Position numbers and translations under genes: made by a program. This document shows positions 34,836 to 44,098 of a DNA stretch of 64,000 nt, piece by piece; position 1 is the first letter of the stretch, and every line of letters starts with the position of its first letter. Below the pieces are notes generated by a model. It had not been told where the DNA came from. It was given only the letters and a program-made list of their open reading frames with translations, and did not search any database. The stretch comes from Alkalicoccobacillus porphyridii (lineage in GTDB: Bacteria; Bacillota; Bacilli; Bacillales; Bacillaceae_D), in NCBI RefSeq assembly GCF_007293315.1, contig NZ_VLXZ01000005.1, positions 186,001 to 250,000 of the forward strand, given 5' to 3'.

Positions 34836-35606
34836 ATGAATTTCTTTTCTTGGTTTCGCAAATGTTTTTATCATCGTCAAACTGTTCTTGCTTCAAGATT
34901 TCGTCCTACGATTCATGTTCTTGGGCATGTGTGTTTTACGGTTATCTTAGCATTGCTGCCATTTTGTATCGTACTTAGTTCATCTATTTGGTCTGGTTTT
35001 AGCCTTCTACATAACTCTTTAGAGCATCCAGAAGTCAGTTTTTCTATTCATGATGATCAACTTGTCCATCCATTAAACTCGTTACCCCTCTCGGTTGATA
35101 CAGGGAGCTTGCAGGTAATAGTGGATCCAAATGAGGAATATAGCTTGTCAGAGAGTCAAGATGAGGTGCTACTCTTGCACCAAGAGACAGCTAGGCTAAT
35201 CCTCCCTAATTTTAAGCAGGAGCTGCCTTATAGCGTGCTTGGTCAAGAGCCGCTAACTAAAGAAGACATTATAAGTCAAATCGAGGGGGTTCAAAGCTTT
35301 CTTCCCATTCTTCTCTCGATTATGACTTTAATTATTATCGTCATTGTTATTGCCTCTGCTTTTATAGGGAGCTCTCTGCTGACTATAGTTGCTCTTCCTT
35401 TTTATCGAAAGAAAAAAAACATACAATTTATTCATTTATGGAAAATAAGTGTACATACTCTACCTCTTCCTTTGATACTATATGCTTGGATGGTTACGTG
35501 GTTAAATGAGCTTTCGATAACATGGTTTTTCCTTCCTTATATTGGTTTTTATGGATACATGCTTTTTTTACTATCACGCAAAAAAAAGAGTAGAAAAACG
35601 AATTAA
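34836..35606 (+). CDS. DUF1189 family membrane protein, possibly YqgB
   Basis: 256 residues. There is one transmembrane segment near residues 30-52, an extracytoplasmic region (about 55-165), then three or four more hydrophobic segments. The N-terminal FSWFRKCFYHRQTVLASRFRPTIHVLGHVCF block fits DUF1189. Function is unknown. In B. subtilis a DUF1189 gene lies near sodA, matching this neighbourhood. AGGAG precedes the ATG. Confidence 0.75.
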   Translation: MNFFSWFRKCFYHRQTVLASRFRPTIHVLGHVCFTVILALLPFCIVLSSSIWSGFSLLHNSLEHPEVSFSIHDDQLVHPLNSLPLSVDTGSLQVIVDPNEEYSLSESQDEVLLLHQETARLILPNFKQELPYSVLGQEPLTKEDIISQIEGVQSFLPILLSIMTLIIIVIVIASAFIGSSLLTIVALPFYRKKKNIQFIHLWKISVHTLPLPLILYAWMVTWLNELSITWFFLPYIGFYGYMLFLLSRKKKSRKTN

Positions 35607-35624
35607 CGTTTTTCTACTCTTCTT
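35585..35624. terminator. Bidirectional terminator
   Basis: AAGAGTAGAAAAACG / CGTTTTTCTACTCTT with a 6-nt loop. It overlaps the stop codons of the convergent DUF1189 and NfeD genes. Confidence 0.9.
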
Positions 35625-36255
35625 TATTTTCTACCTTCGCAACAAGAATTCTTGTGCCATCGACAGAAGTGACTGTAATTTCGGCCTCTGCTTCAATCCA
35701 TTGACCACCACTCGTCGCACTGTATGGTTGACCATCTATTGTAATCGTTCCTGTTGGTCTTAAAGCATTCATGGTCTTACCTTCTTTTCCTACTAACTCT
35801 TTGTAGCTTACGTTAATTGAGTTATACCCTCGCTCACTTGTTAAACGATCCTTAAAGGTTAATTTCGACCACATTTGCCTGCGGGTAAATACTTTTAAGA
35901 AAAATAATGATCCAAATGCCCCTAATACAAAGGCCATTGCTACGAGGATTCCATACACTAATGTTGGAGCCGGGATGGCAAGACCAACAATCATAAGAAT
36001 CACACCAATAATTCCAACCGTTCCATCCGAGAACAGCTTTCCATCTAAGATAATTAATACAATACCAATTAAGTAAAGTATAATAACCCAGAATCCAGAG
36101 TCTCCAGTAAGGTGGTGAAGGAAATACATTGCTGTCATTCCAATACCTAATAAAGCAAACAATCCTCGCGCTTTAACTAATAATTCACCAAATAGAAACA
36201 AAGTTCCTAAAAAGATCACGATAAATCCAATACTTGCTGTATCTAGCCATTCCAT
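35614..36255 (-). CDS. NfeD family membrane protein
   Basis: 213 residues with five hydrophobic segments (about 8-130) and a C-terminal OB-fold domain with the LVGKEGKTMNALRPTGTITIDGQPYSA motif, the typical NfeD C-terminus. NfeD proteins usually work with a flotillin or stomatin. No flotillin gene is adjacent here, so the partner must lie elsewhere. The SerP-like protease domain of long NfeD is absent. Confidence 0.88.
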   Translation of the reverse strand: MEWLDTASIGFIVIFLGTLFLFGELLVKARGLFALLGIGMTAMYFLHHLTGDSGFWVIILYLIGIVLIILDGKLFSDGTVGIIGVILMIVGLAIPAPTLVYGILVAMAFVLGAFGSLFFLKVFTRRQMWSKLTFKDRLTSERGYNSINVSYKELVGKEGKTMNALRPTGTITIDGQPYSATSGGQWIEAEAEITVTSVDGTRILVAKVENKEE

Positions 36256-36353
36256 TTGGTCATCTCCCCTCTTTCCCTTTTCTTATATGTACGATTATAA
36301 CGCGATTACGTTTCAATTAAAATTTATTTAATTAACCGCTCTCATTCAAATAG

Positions 36354-36380
36354 CAAAAAAGAAGGGTAGAATCCCCTTCT
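36354..36380 (-). terminator. Terminator of the DUF1002 gene
   Basis: GAAGGGGATTCTACCCTTC stem-loop followed by TTTTTTGC on the minus strand, 12 nt past the stop. Confidence 0.85.
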
Positions 36381-36392
36381 CCTTTTACTTTC

Positions 36393-37268
36393 CTATGATC
36401 TGAAGAAATTCTTTATGGAATCGATAATCTGGTTAATAAAATCTAAAAAGCTGCTTATAAATGATTGAGTTTCTTCTCTATCAAGAAACTCCCCTAAGTT
36501 ATCACGTACTTTAGAAATTTGTTCTTGAACCTGATCCCAGTTAATATCCAAGTCCTTCATTCGCATAAATAAAGATACGAGCCCATTCAATTCTTCATCA
36601 GTTAAGGTAATCCCTAATTCATCTGCGATACGTTCAATCAAAGCTCTTAAGTCATCCTCAGTTTCGATGTTTTGATCGCCGATTTCTTCTTTTATTCGAT
36701 TAATTAGCTCGGTTGCTTCCTCCACACCAACTGATTCGGCAAGCTCTGCTGTTTTAACCATTTCCTCGTTCGCTACTTGCTTCTGTTCTTCAGGAATATC
36801 AATATCAGCGGCTACCTCGTATGCCTTGATTAATCCTGTTAATCCCGCCGTACCAGAAACATCAAATGGTGCAGTCACATATATATCGGCATCTTCTACG
36901 CCAGCTGTCACTAACGCATTTGCATACATCTTGTCTGACACCCATGTGATATGGTTGCTTTCCACATTAATCCCTTGTCCTGCTTCCGTCATCGTAATCA
37001 TGGATGAGGATAGTGCGCGAGTTCCTATATTCCTGCTACTAATGTAATTACCTAAGTAGATATGTTCTTCTTCATTTGTTACTTCAAGTATTTCTACACC
37101 ATCTGGAGCTCCCATTTCCTCCAGTAAATCTTCTCTCTGCGCTGGTGTTAAATCTGCTCCCAAAGTCACTATGACATCTCCAGGTACAGCATCTGCTTGA
37201 GCGACTCCCGGAACTAACAACAAAAGCATCATGGCAAAAATCGTACTTTTTTGTAAGATCTTTTTCAT
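36393..37268 (-). CDS. ypuA: Secreted DUF1002 protein, YpuA-like
   Basis: 291 residues with a clear Sec signal peptide (about 1-25, ending VAQADA). The DUF1002 body begins PGDVIVTLGADLTPAQREDLLEEMGA, followed by acidic helical segments up to the C-terminus. In B. subtilis the equivalent, YpuA, is exported and of unknown function. The mature protein is markedly acidic. Confidence 0.85.
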   Translation of the reverse strand: MKKILQKSTIFAMMLLLLVPGVAQADAVPGDVIVTLGADLTPAQREDLLEEMGAPDGVEILEVTNEEEHIYLGNYISSRNIGTRALSSSMITMTEAGQGINVESNHITWVSDKMYANALVTAGVEDADIYVTAPFDVSGTAGLTGLIKAYEVAADIDIPEEQKQVANEEMVKTAELAESVGVEEATELINRIKEEIGDQNIETEDDLRALIERIADELGITLTDEELNGLVSLFMRMKDLDINWDQVQEQISKVRDNLGEFLDREETQSFISSFLDFINQIIDSIKNFFRS

Positions 37269-37390
37269 CGTTGATCGACCCCTTTTTGTTAACAGACACG
37301 ATACGAATCTGTTTGGAGTATCTATTTATCTTTTGATACCCTTCACACTAGGAAACCTTTTTTTGGAGAAAAAGAAAAGTGACTTTTGAC

Positions 37391-38575
37391 CTATTTTGTG
37401 TCCATCATAGTGACATGACTGTGACCTGATCGTTGCCAACATACAACAAAAACAAGTCCTAAGACCCCTACTAAACCAATCAAATAAAAGACATGTTCCA
37501 TCCACTGATTGCTCCACATTCCAAAAACAACCGGACCGGTCGCAACACCCAAAAAACGAAACATCGTGAGCCAAGTGATCGCCTTTTTTTTGCAATATTC
37601 AGGTGTTACCATCAGTAAAAGGTTTGATGAGGCTGGCAAAAGTATGCCTGCTGCTGCACCAACCACCATAGAGGCGATAATTGTAAAGTTTATTGAGAGA
37701 TAGTGAAAACAGGCGATACATCCGGACATTAACAACATAGCAATGCCAAAATAAATCAACCGCTGGATTTGTCGAAAAGAATGTTGATTAGATCTTCCGT
37801 AAAAATAAGAAATGATAACTAACATGGCTAGAGGTAAGGAGACAAAGATGCCTCTTTGTCCGGACTGGCTAATCAGAGCTGCTACAATAAAAAGTAAACC
37901 GTATAATAAAAACATAACCATAAATCCTAATGCAAACAAGGGGCTAACCCATTTCCAATTATTTATTGGCTCCTTATTGGAAGCCACCACCTCTGTCCCG
38001 ACGTTCCCTGGTCGTAACAAAAATAGGACGACTGCCAATGAAACAGAAGCTAGGGCCATGTACCAAATGAAACCTGTTTGCCATGCATATAACATGATAA
38101 GCCCACCACAAACCGGACTTATAGCTTTGGCTACCCCATTCATTATTTCCAAATTGCTAATCATCTTTATCTGATCTGAGCCGTGATATAGCTCTGAAGC
38201 AAGAATTAAACCCATTGGAGCGGCTGCCCCTGCGCCAACACCTTGCAAGATCCTTCCACCAAGAATTTCATAATAGGCTAACTCCAGATTTTCCGTAAAC
38301 CCGGCAGTAGAAGATAATACACAGCCAATGAGTAACAGAAGTAAAGAAATCGTTAGTACTTTTTTTCTACCATAGCTACGACTTAACCAGCTGCTTAAAG
38401 GAATCATGATCGCCCCCGCATAAGAGAAGCTGCCCAGCACTAGGCTAGCTTGTGACGCATTTAATTGTAAATTCTTTTGAATCTCTGGAATCAAAGGAAT
38501 AAATAAACCATTTCCCACAACCATTATGATTGTAAAGCTACCGATTCCGATTGTTTGAACCCATAATTTGACCAT
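37391..38575 (-). CDS. MFS transporter, drug-efflux type
   Basis: 394 residues with 12 predicted helices. The loop-2 motif SWLSRSYGRKKVLTIS and a helix-5 motif C-like run GRILQGVGAGAAAPMG mark it as a DHA-type MFS exporter (multidrug/arabinose type). The substrate is unknown. The ATG at 38575 has AGGGAGGGGG upstream; a TTG two codons earlier is also in frame. It lies between DUF1002 and the divergent yqfZ gene. Confidence 0.82.
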   Translation of the reverse strand: MVKLWVQTIGIGSFTIIMVVGNGLFIPLIPEIQKNLQLNASQASLVLGSFSYAGAIMIPLSSWLSRSYGRKKVLTISLLLLLIGCVLSSTAGFTENLELAYYEILGGRILQGVGAGAAAPMGLILASELYHGSDQIKMISNLEIMNGVAKAISPVCGGLIMLYAWQTGFIWYMALASVSLAVVLFLLRPGNVGTEVVASNKEPINNWKWVSPLFALGFMVMFLLYGLLFIVAALISQSGQRGIFVSLPLAMLVIISYFYGRSNQHSFRQIQRLIYFGIAMLLMSGCIACFHYLSINFTIIASMVVGAAAGILLPASSNLLLMVTPEYCKKKAITWLTMFRFLGVATGPVVFGMWSNQWMEHVFYLIGLVGVLGLVFVVCWQRSGHSHVTMMDTK

Positions 38576-38678
38576 AACCAACCCCCTCCCTATTACTATT
38601 TGATTTTTTTAGTCATATTACACACCACGTGTGCATAGAATGAAGATATCTGTATTTATTCATAAAGGGGGACAAGCA

Positions 38679-39038
38679 TTGAAGCGCTTGTTTATTTGTA
38701 TTGGCTTACTCATATTAATGACTGGTGTAATTTCCGATTTGCGAACGGGCTCCCTTCCTGATAAGGACCAGACTAAAGTGCAAGCAAACATTAAGTCAGG
38801 GCAGCAAAAACAATCGTCTGAAACGATACAGGAGCCAACGCTCGACTTACAATCTCAAGAGGTTATCGTTGAACCTGGCCACACGGTGTTATCCATTGTT
38901 GAGCATCTACACCAAGGCCCCATCCCAGTAAGTATTCAACAGATTGTTGATGATTTTAAGGCATTAAATCACTCTCTCGAGCCAGATGCTATCCAAATTG
39001 GACAAACCTATTTGTTTCCGATTTATGATAAAGAGTGA
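38679..39038 (+). CDS. yqfZ: YqfZ-like protein with LysM-type C-terminus
   Basis: 119 residues from a TTG after GGGGGAC, or up to 135 from an ATG at 38640 that lacks a ribosome site. It has an N-terminal membrane anchor (LFICIGLLILMTGVI), a Gln-rich linker, and a C-terminal LysM-like domain (IVEPGHTVLSIVEHL...PDAIQIGQTYLFP). Location just upstream of ispG, as in B. subtilis, supports yqfZ. Binding to peptidoglycan is inferred from the LysM fold. Confidence 0.8.
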   Translation: MKRLFICIGLLILMTGVISDLRTGSLPDKDQTKVQANIKSGQQKQSSETIQEPTLDLQSQEVIVEPGHTVLSIVEHLHQGPIPVSIQQIVDDFKALNHSLEPDAIQIGQTYLFPIYDKE

Positions 39039-39147
39039 ATTTCCTTGCCAAACCAATCAGGTCATTGATAAAATATAGTCGTATCTCGATTTATGAGACT
39101 AGACAACTTGTTGAATGGTACAGGTTGAATAAAGGAGCGATTGGTCA

Positions 39148-40254
39148 ATGACCGAAATAACCCATCGTACAAAAACCCGCCCAGTCAAGGTCGGAAACTT
39201 GACAATAGGTGGCAATGATGAAGTCGTCATTCAAAGTATGACAACAACAAAAACACATGATGTTGAAGCTACTGTAGCTGAGATCAATCGATTGGCTGAG
39301 GCTGGATGCCAGATCGTTCGTGTGGCTTGCCCTGATATGAAGGCTGCTGAAGCAATTAAAGATATAAAAGCACAAATTTCTATCCCTTTAGTTGTTGATA
39401 TTCATTTTGATTACAAGCTGGCATTAAAAGCTATTGAAGGCGGAGCTGACAAAATCCGTATTAACCCGGGAAATATTGGACGTCGTGAAAAAGTAGAAGC
39501 TGTTGTGAAAGCAGCCAAAGAAAAAGGAATTCCGATTCGTATTGGGGTAAATGCAGGATCACTTGAGCGTAAGATTGTTGAAAAATATGGCTACCCAACC
39601 GCAGATGGTATGGTTGAAAGTGCACTGCACCATATTAAGATCCTTGAAGACCTTGATTTCCATGACATCATCGTCTCTATGAAGGCATCAGATGTGCATC
39701 TTGCCATTGAAGCCTATGAGAAAGCTTCTAAAGCCTTTGATTATCCGCTTCACTTAGGCATTACAGAGTCTGGTACATTATTTGCTGGTACAGTAAAAAG
39801 TGCTGCCGGCTTAGGTGCAATCCTTAATATGGGTATTGGAAACACGTTACGTATCTCTTTAAGCGCCGATCCGGTTGAAGAGGTCAAAGTAGCTCGTGAA
39901 TTACTCAAATCCTTTGGACTAGCTGCAAATGCTGCTACCTTAATCTCGTGTCCTACGTGTGGACGTATTGAGATTGATCTAATTAGTATTGCTAATGAAG
40001 TCGAGGAATACATCGCTTCTATTAAGGCTCCAATTAAAGTCGCTGTACTCGGATGTGCGGTAAACGGACCTGGTGAAGCACGTGAAGCAGATATCGGGAT
40101 TGCCGGTGCACGTGGAGAGGGTCTATTATTTAGACATGGCGAGATCGTTCGAAAAGTACCAGAAGAAATTATGGTTGAAGAATTAAAGAAAGAAATTGAT
40201 ATTATTGCTGAGGAGCACTATAAGAAACAAGCTGCTGAAGCTGAAACGGTATAA
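39148..40254 (+). CDS. ispG: 4-hydroxy-3-methylbut-2-enyl diphosphate synthase (flavodoxin)
   Basis: 368-residue [4Fe-4S] enzyme of the MEP isoprenoid pathway, converting MEcPP to HMBPP. The TIM-barrel part has [11 protein letters not shown] and RINPGNIG. The cluster Cys are in SCPTCGR (about 268-273) and [11 protein letters not shown] (about 300). Together with ispH at 50.3 kb the window holds the last two steps of the pathway. A terminator follows directly. Confidence 0.97.
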   Translation: MTEITHRTKTRPVKVGNLTIGGNDEVVIQSMTTTKTHDVEATVAEINRLAEAGCQIVRVACPDMKAAEAIKDIKAQISIPLVVDIHFDYKLALKAIEGGADKIRINPGNIGRREKVEAVVKAAKEKGIPIRIGVNAGSLERKIVEKYGYPTADGMVESALHHIKILEDLDFHDIIVSMKASDVHLAIEAYEKASKAFDYPLHLGITESGTLFAGTVKSAAGLGAILNMGIGNTLRISLSADPVEEVKVARELLKSFGLAANAATLISCPTCGRIEIDLISIANEVEEYIASIKAPIKVAVLGCAVNGPGEAREADIGIAGARGEGLLFRHGEIVRKVPEEIMVEELKKEIDIIAEEHYKKQAAEAETV

Positions 40255-40256
40255 CA

Positions 40257-40296
40257 CAAAACCCCGCTACCAAGTAGTACTTGGCAGCGGGGTTTT
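40257..40296. terminator. Terminator after ispG (bidirectional)
   Basis: AAAACCCCGCTaCCAAG / CTTGGcAGCGGGGTTTTT stem with 5-nt loop, between ispG and the convergent yqfX. Confidence 0.94.
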
Positions 40297-40328
40297 TCTC
40301 TCCCTGCATCATTTAACATCGTAGTGGA

Positions 40329-40763
40329 CTAAATGAAGCTTCTGAAGAATAAAGAGGCTATAATGGAAACAGCACCAATTCCAATCGCCCAGCTTCCGAG
40401 TGTTTTGGCATCCCCTTTTCTAGATACAATCCCTATAACAATGCCTGCTGCGCCCAACAAGATTGGGAGAATGAACAAGGAAAGGATGGATAAAATTAGG
40501 GCAAATATCCCCATTGCTTTGCCTTTCATTAACCCATCAATTGAAGCTTCCTCCTGATCATCTGTTTCCTGATAATCCATTCTTTGGGGAGCAGGAAATT
40601 CATTCGCTGTTTCTTCATTAAACGAATCAGCGCTTGCTCCCGAATTATATTCTCGTTTTCCATATTCAGGCTTATGCACATCTGTGTTTAAAAATGTTAA
40701 AGATTTATCCTCAGGATCAACTAACCTTACTGGTTCTTGGTCTTGATTTTCCTTCACAGTCAT
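40329..40763 (-). CDS. yqfX: YqfX-like membrane protein (DUF4190 type)
   Basis: 144 residues. A hydrophilic acidic N-terminal half (about 1-78) precedes two transmembrane helices, MGIFALILSILSLFILPILLGAAGIVIGIVS and LGSWAIGIGAVSIIASLFF, the DUF4190 pattern. Role unknown. Position between ispG and yqfW matches B. subtilis yqfX. Confidence 0.82.
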   Translation of the reverse strand: MTVKENQDQEPVRLVDPEDKSLTFLNTDVHKPEYGKREYNSGASADSFNEETANEFPAPQRMDYQETDDQEEASIDGLMKGKAMGIFALILSILSLFILPILLGAAGIVIGIVSRKGDAKTLGSWAIGIGAVSIIASLFFRSFI

Positions 40764-40907
40764 AATCCCTCACTTTCTGATGCAGGGATTCTTATTAGTC
40801 TGTCCTTTATCACTTTCGTAAACCCCTCCTTTATATGGGAAGATGGCACGGCTAACTTTTCCATTCTGAAAACAAAATGATACAATACAGTTTGGAGGGG
40901 ATTTATA

Positions 40908-41492
40908 ATGAAAAATATTCGATTTGGATTAGATATAGATGGAACCGTCACAGACCCAGCAGCCTTTGTTCCAGCATTAAATCAGGCTTTTAATAAACAG
41001 CTAACCATTGAGGATATTACCTCCTATGACTTGACCGGATTATTAGATATTAGCTACGATGAATTCAGTCAGTGGATGAAGAAAAATGAAGCTACTATAT
41101 ATGAAAAAGCGGCAATGGCGGAACACGCTGAAATTGTTATCCAGAAATGGGCAACTAGATTTGAATTATATTATGTAACAGCCAGAGGCAATTATTTAGA
41201 GGATATTACAAAGGTATGGTTGGAGCAAAAACAGCTCCCTTACCATCACATTGAACTGCTAGGACAACATGATAAGGTTGATGCAGTCCACCAATATCAT
41301 TTAGATATTTTTTTTGAGGATAAGCATGATAATGCTGTAGCAATAGCAGAACAATGTTCGATTCCTGTTATCCTATTTGACACACCGTATAACCAAGAAC
41401 CTGTCCCTGAGGGCGTCATTCGAGTAAAAAACTGGCTTGAAGCAGAAAAATGGGTAAACACATGGCTTGAGAAACATAAGGGTTCTTACTAA
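40908..41492 (+). CDS. yqfW: Putative 5'-nucleotidase, HAD family (YqfW)
   Basis: 194 residues. The HAD motif I is DIDGTVTD (about 9-16); motif III/IV is DIFFEDKHDNA (about 138). The short cap and the YLEDITK block match the 5' nucleotidase, deoxy (C) type group that includes YqfW. The natural substrate is not established. The stop codon overlaps the start of a 52-residue zinc-ribbon ORF (TAATG). Confidence 0.86.
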   Translation: MKNIRFGLDIDGTVTDPAAFVPALNQAFNKQLTIEDITSYDLTGLLDISYDEFSQWMKKNEATIYEKAAMAEHAEIVIQKWATRFELYYVTARGNYLEDITKVWLEQKQLPYHHIELLGQHDKVDAVHQYHLDIFFEDKHDNAVAIAEQCSIPVILFDTPYNQEPVPEGVIRVKNWLEAEKWVNTWLEKHKGSY

Positions 41493-41650
41493 TGGTTTCA
41501 CTTAAATCATTTTTTCAATCTAAGAAGTGTGTGTTTTGCCAATCAAAAACAGGTTATATGAGAACTTATTACTCTGACCAAGGGAAAAAGGTAAAGGTTT
41601 GTGAGAAATGCCTTGAATATGCCGAACGAAGAGCTATGAAAAAAGCATAA
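41492..41650 (+). CDS. Short zinc-ribbon-like protein coupled to yqfW
   Basis: 52 residues read directly from the bases: a short N-terminus, CVFC near residue 13, then a CEKC pair near residue 37, and a basic C-terminus ending RRAMKKA. Two CxxC knuckles about 20 residues apart predict one structural zinc site. The start overlaps the yqfW stop as TAATG, indicating translational coupling. It is followed by a strong terminator. Function unknown; I know no named homologue. Confidence 0.7.
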   Translation: MVSLKSFFQSKKCVFCQSKTGYMRTYYSDQGKKVKVCEKCLEYAERRAMKKA

Positions 41651-41710
41651 TGGCAGTATAAACTTAGCAGAGTGTACTGTTCAAAGCGTAGCCTACCGTC
41701 CTACTTAACG

Positions 41711-41756
41711 AAGAACACCCGAACGTATGTTAAAACATAACCGTTCGGGTGCTCTT
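41711..41756. terminator. Long bidirectional terminator
   Basis: AAGAACACCCGAACG / CGTTCGGGTGCTCTT stem topped by TATGTT-AAAACATA, between the yqfW unit and the convergent zur gene. Confidence 0.88.
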
Positions 41757-41796
41757 GTAATTAAAACACTTTTTTCCTTGCTTAACCTGCTATATC

Positions 41797-42222
41797 TTAG
41801 TTATTTGCACTACATGGGCCACACGTGCCGTATACCTCAAATTTGTGTCCTTGCACCTGAAAAGATGGAAACTGATCTGCTATCGTCGTCTCGCTTACTG
41901 GGCATGTGTGAAAGTGCTCTGTGCGTCCACACGATAAACAAATTAAATGATGATGATGAGAGTTTGTTTTACACGTAATGCGAAACCTCTTCTCCCCATC
42001 AAGCTCAGTTTCCTCTAAGATGTTGAGCTCTTGAAATAACGAAAGATTACGGTAAATGGTATCAAAGCTCAAGCCAGGATAATCTTCCTGCATGTGCTCT
42101 AATACTTCCTTTGCTGGAATATATCGTTCTTCTTCTGCAAACAATTGAATCATTTTTTCGCGTTTGCCCGTATATTTGTAGCCATGGTCTTTTAAGCGTT
42201 CTAAGGCATCAGATACCTTCAT
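41797..42222 (-). CDS. zur: Fur-family zinc-responsive repressor Zur
   Basis: 141 residues. It has a winged-helix DNA-binding half (about 1-75, including SFDTIYRNLSLF) and a dimerisation half with metal ligands: SHHHHLICLSCG (about 87-97), HFHTCPV, and the terminal CGPC. This arrangement, with two CxxC pairs for structural zinc, is Fur-like; context with znuC-znuB gives the Zur call. GGGAGGG lies before the ATG. It probably represses the ABC transporter and itself. Confidence 0.9.
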   Translation of the reverse strand: MKVSDALERLKDHGYKYTGKREKMIQLFAEEERYIPAKEVLEHMQEDYPGLSFDTIYRNLSLFQELNILEETELDGEKRFRITCKTNSHHHHLICLSCGRTEHFHTCPVSETTIADQFPSFQVQGHKFEVYGTCGPCSANN

Positions 42223-42310
42223 CAGCTTACACCCTCCCGTTCGAACTTTCATTTCTTCTGTTTATTATTATACGCTAATCGCCTTTGCTCGTCACCTAGC
42301 TCCTGTCGAA

Positions 42311-43174
42311 CTAAGCTTGAGGCTGAGGCTTTCTGAACCAGCGTTTATGTTTATTTTTTCCAAATGCAATGGATAAAAGCAGCATTAGAATGGAAATAAC
42401 AACAATGGTACCTCCGGGAGCCAAATCAAATTGAAACGCGGCAATTAACCCACCAATCACTGCTATTTCACCAAGAATCACCGAATAGAGAAATAACTGT
42501 TTAAATCCTTTTGCGAAGCGCATAGCACCTGCAACAGGAAGAGTCATTAATGCTGATACCAATAGGATTCCAACGACCCGCATCGCTGCTGCAATGACCA
42601 AAGCAACCAGAACAACAAATACCATATTTACAAGCTTTCGATTAATGCCTGAGATAACAGCCTGCTCTTCATCAAAAGAGAGAAAGAATAACTCTTTATA
42701 GAAAAATATTAATACAACTATTACGAGTACGGTAATCCAAGCAATGGTAATAAAATCTGAATACGTAACGGCTATAACGCTCCCAAACAAATAGTTAAAT
42801 AAGTCGTTATTAAACCCATTAGCCAATGAAATAAAAATAACGCCTACCCCTATTCCCGCAGATAAAATAATCGGGATCGCGATTTCTTTATAATGTGTGT
42901 ATACCCGCCGTAACTGCTCAATCATTAAGGAGCCACCAACGGAGAATACCATTCCCATGTATAGGGGATTTAAGCCAGCAAAGAATCCAATATGCTTCCC
43001 TAGCAATAAGCTAAGTGCAATCCCTGATAGCGTAATGTGTGAGAGCGCATCCGCTATAAGAGACATACGCCTAACGACTAAGAAAACGCCAAGTATCGGT
43101 GCAAGTAAACCAATCATCATTCCTGTGTATAAAGCATATTGCAAAAAATCAAATCGTAAAAACGTGTCAATCAT
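42311..43174 (-). CDS. znuB: Zinc ABC transporter permease
   Basis: 287 residues with eight or nine hydrophobic segments of the ABC-3 family. MRVVGILLVSALMTLPVAGAMRFA is the conserved loop that contacts the ATPase, and RRMSLIADALSHITLSGIA is the N-terminal signature. It overlaps znuC by 4 nt. The substrate-binding lipoprotein (ZnuA/AdcA) is not in this window. Confidence 0.93.
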   Translation of the reverse strand: MIDTFLRFDFLQYALYTGMMIGLLAPILGVFLVVRRMSLIADALSHITLSGIALSLLLGKHIGFFAGLNPLYMGMVFSVGGSLMIEQLRRVYTHYKEIAIPIILSAGIGVGVIFISLANGFNNDLFNYLFGSVIAVTYSDFITIAWITVLVIVVLIFFYKELFFLSFDEEQAVISGINRKLVNMVFVVLVALVIAAAMRVVGILLVSALMTLPVAGAMRFAKGFKQLFLYSVILGEIAVIGGLIAAFQFDLAPGGTIVVISILMLLLSIAFGKNKHKRWFRKPQPQA

Positions 43175-43944
43175 GCGTGCACTTCCTCATTATTATTTGG
43201 ATTAGAGGATGTGCCTCTATCATGACGATAAACATGCAACATATCCTGATTTCGCTCAAAATCTTCTGGCTCATGAAAATGAATCGTTTTATTTAAACAA
43301 GCCACCTTTGACACATATTGTGTCATAACTCCAGTATCATGAGTAATTAATAAGAGCGTGAGACCCTCTTGTTGATTTAGTGTCTTGAGTAACTCATAAA
43401 ATGCTTTTACACTAGATACATCCACGCCAACAGTTGGTTCATCTAATATAAGCAGTTCTGGGTCACTCACTAAAGCCCGAGCTATAAAAACTCGCTGCTG
43501 TTGACCACCAGATAACTCACCAATGTTCTGATGTACATATTCCTGCATACCTACTTGTTCTATGGCATCATAAACTTTTTGTTTGTCCTTCTTGTTTAAG
43601 AATCGAAACAGTCCAACCTTTCCATATAGCCCCATAGAAACCACTTCGTACACGGTCGCTGGAAACCCTGTATTAAAACTATTAGCCTTTTGTGATACAA
43701 ATCCAATTTTGTCCCATTTAGAAAAATGATTTATTTTTTTATCAAATAGTTCAACTTGACCTTGTGTAGGCTGCATGAGCCCTAATAGGATACGTATTAA
43801 TGTAGACTTGCCTGATCCGTTTGGTCCCACAAGCCCTATAAATGATCCTTTCGTTAACTGAAGGGATACATCTTCTAATACATGACGAGAACCATAATAA
43901 AAATGGATGTTCTTCAGCTCAGCCAACATCGTTTGATTCGTCAT
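43171..43944 (-). CDS. znuC: Zinc ABC transporter ATP-binding protein
   Basis: 257 residues. Walker A GPNGSGKST (about 40), signature LSGGQQQR (about 143), Walker B LLILDEPT (about 163) and the H-loop LITHD are intact. Family blocks and the adjacent permease and Zur identify it as the zinc (AdcC/ZnuC) type rather than Mn. It is the first gene of the znuC-znuB-zur run, with a candidate Zur box upstream. Confidence 0.92.
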   Translation of the reverse strand: MTNQTMLAELKNIHFYYGSRHVLEDVSLQLTKGSFIGLVGPNGSGKSTLIRILLGLMQPTQGQVELFDKKINHFSKWDKIGFVSQKANSFNTGFPATVYEVVSMGLYGKVGLFRFLNKKDKQKVYDAIEQVGMQEYVHQNIGELSGGQQQRVFIARALVSDPELLILDEPTVGVDVSSVKAFYELLKTLNQQEGLTLLLITHDTGVMTQYVSKVACLNKTIHFHEPEDFERNQDMLHVYRHDRGTSSNPNNNEEVHA

Positions 43945-43977
43945 TGACGCCCTCTCCTTTGTGTACTCACGTAAAAG

Positions 43978-43992
43978 TAAGAATGATTACGA
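43978..43992 (-). promoter_or_regulatory. Candidate Zur box upstream of znuC
   Basis: On the minus strand TCGTAATCATTCTTA follows the 7-1-7 layout of the Bacillus Zur box (TCGTAATNATTACGA); the first half is exact and the second is 4 of 7. It lies about 35 bp before the start codon. Confidence 0.6.
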
Positions 43993-44057
43993 TTTAGTTA
44001 ATCCTTCCCTATTATAAAGCTTTTTTTTAATCTGTCCAATGTAAATGATTAAACAAA

Positions 44058-44098
44058 GAAAATCCCTCCAAAGCAACTCTGCCTTGAAGGGATTTCTC
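44058..44098 (-). terminator. Terminator of the lytic transglycosylase gene
   Basis: AAATCCCTTCAAGGCAG / TTGCTTTGGAGGGATTT imperfect stem followed by TTCTTTG, directly past the stop. Confidence 0.72.

Noticed and set aside
34598-34978. Plus-strand ORF before the DUF1189 gene
   Set aside because: It overlaps the DUF1189 gene in another frame, has no start signal and no recognisable protein features.
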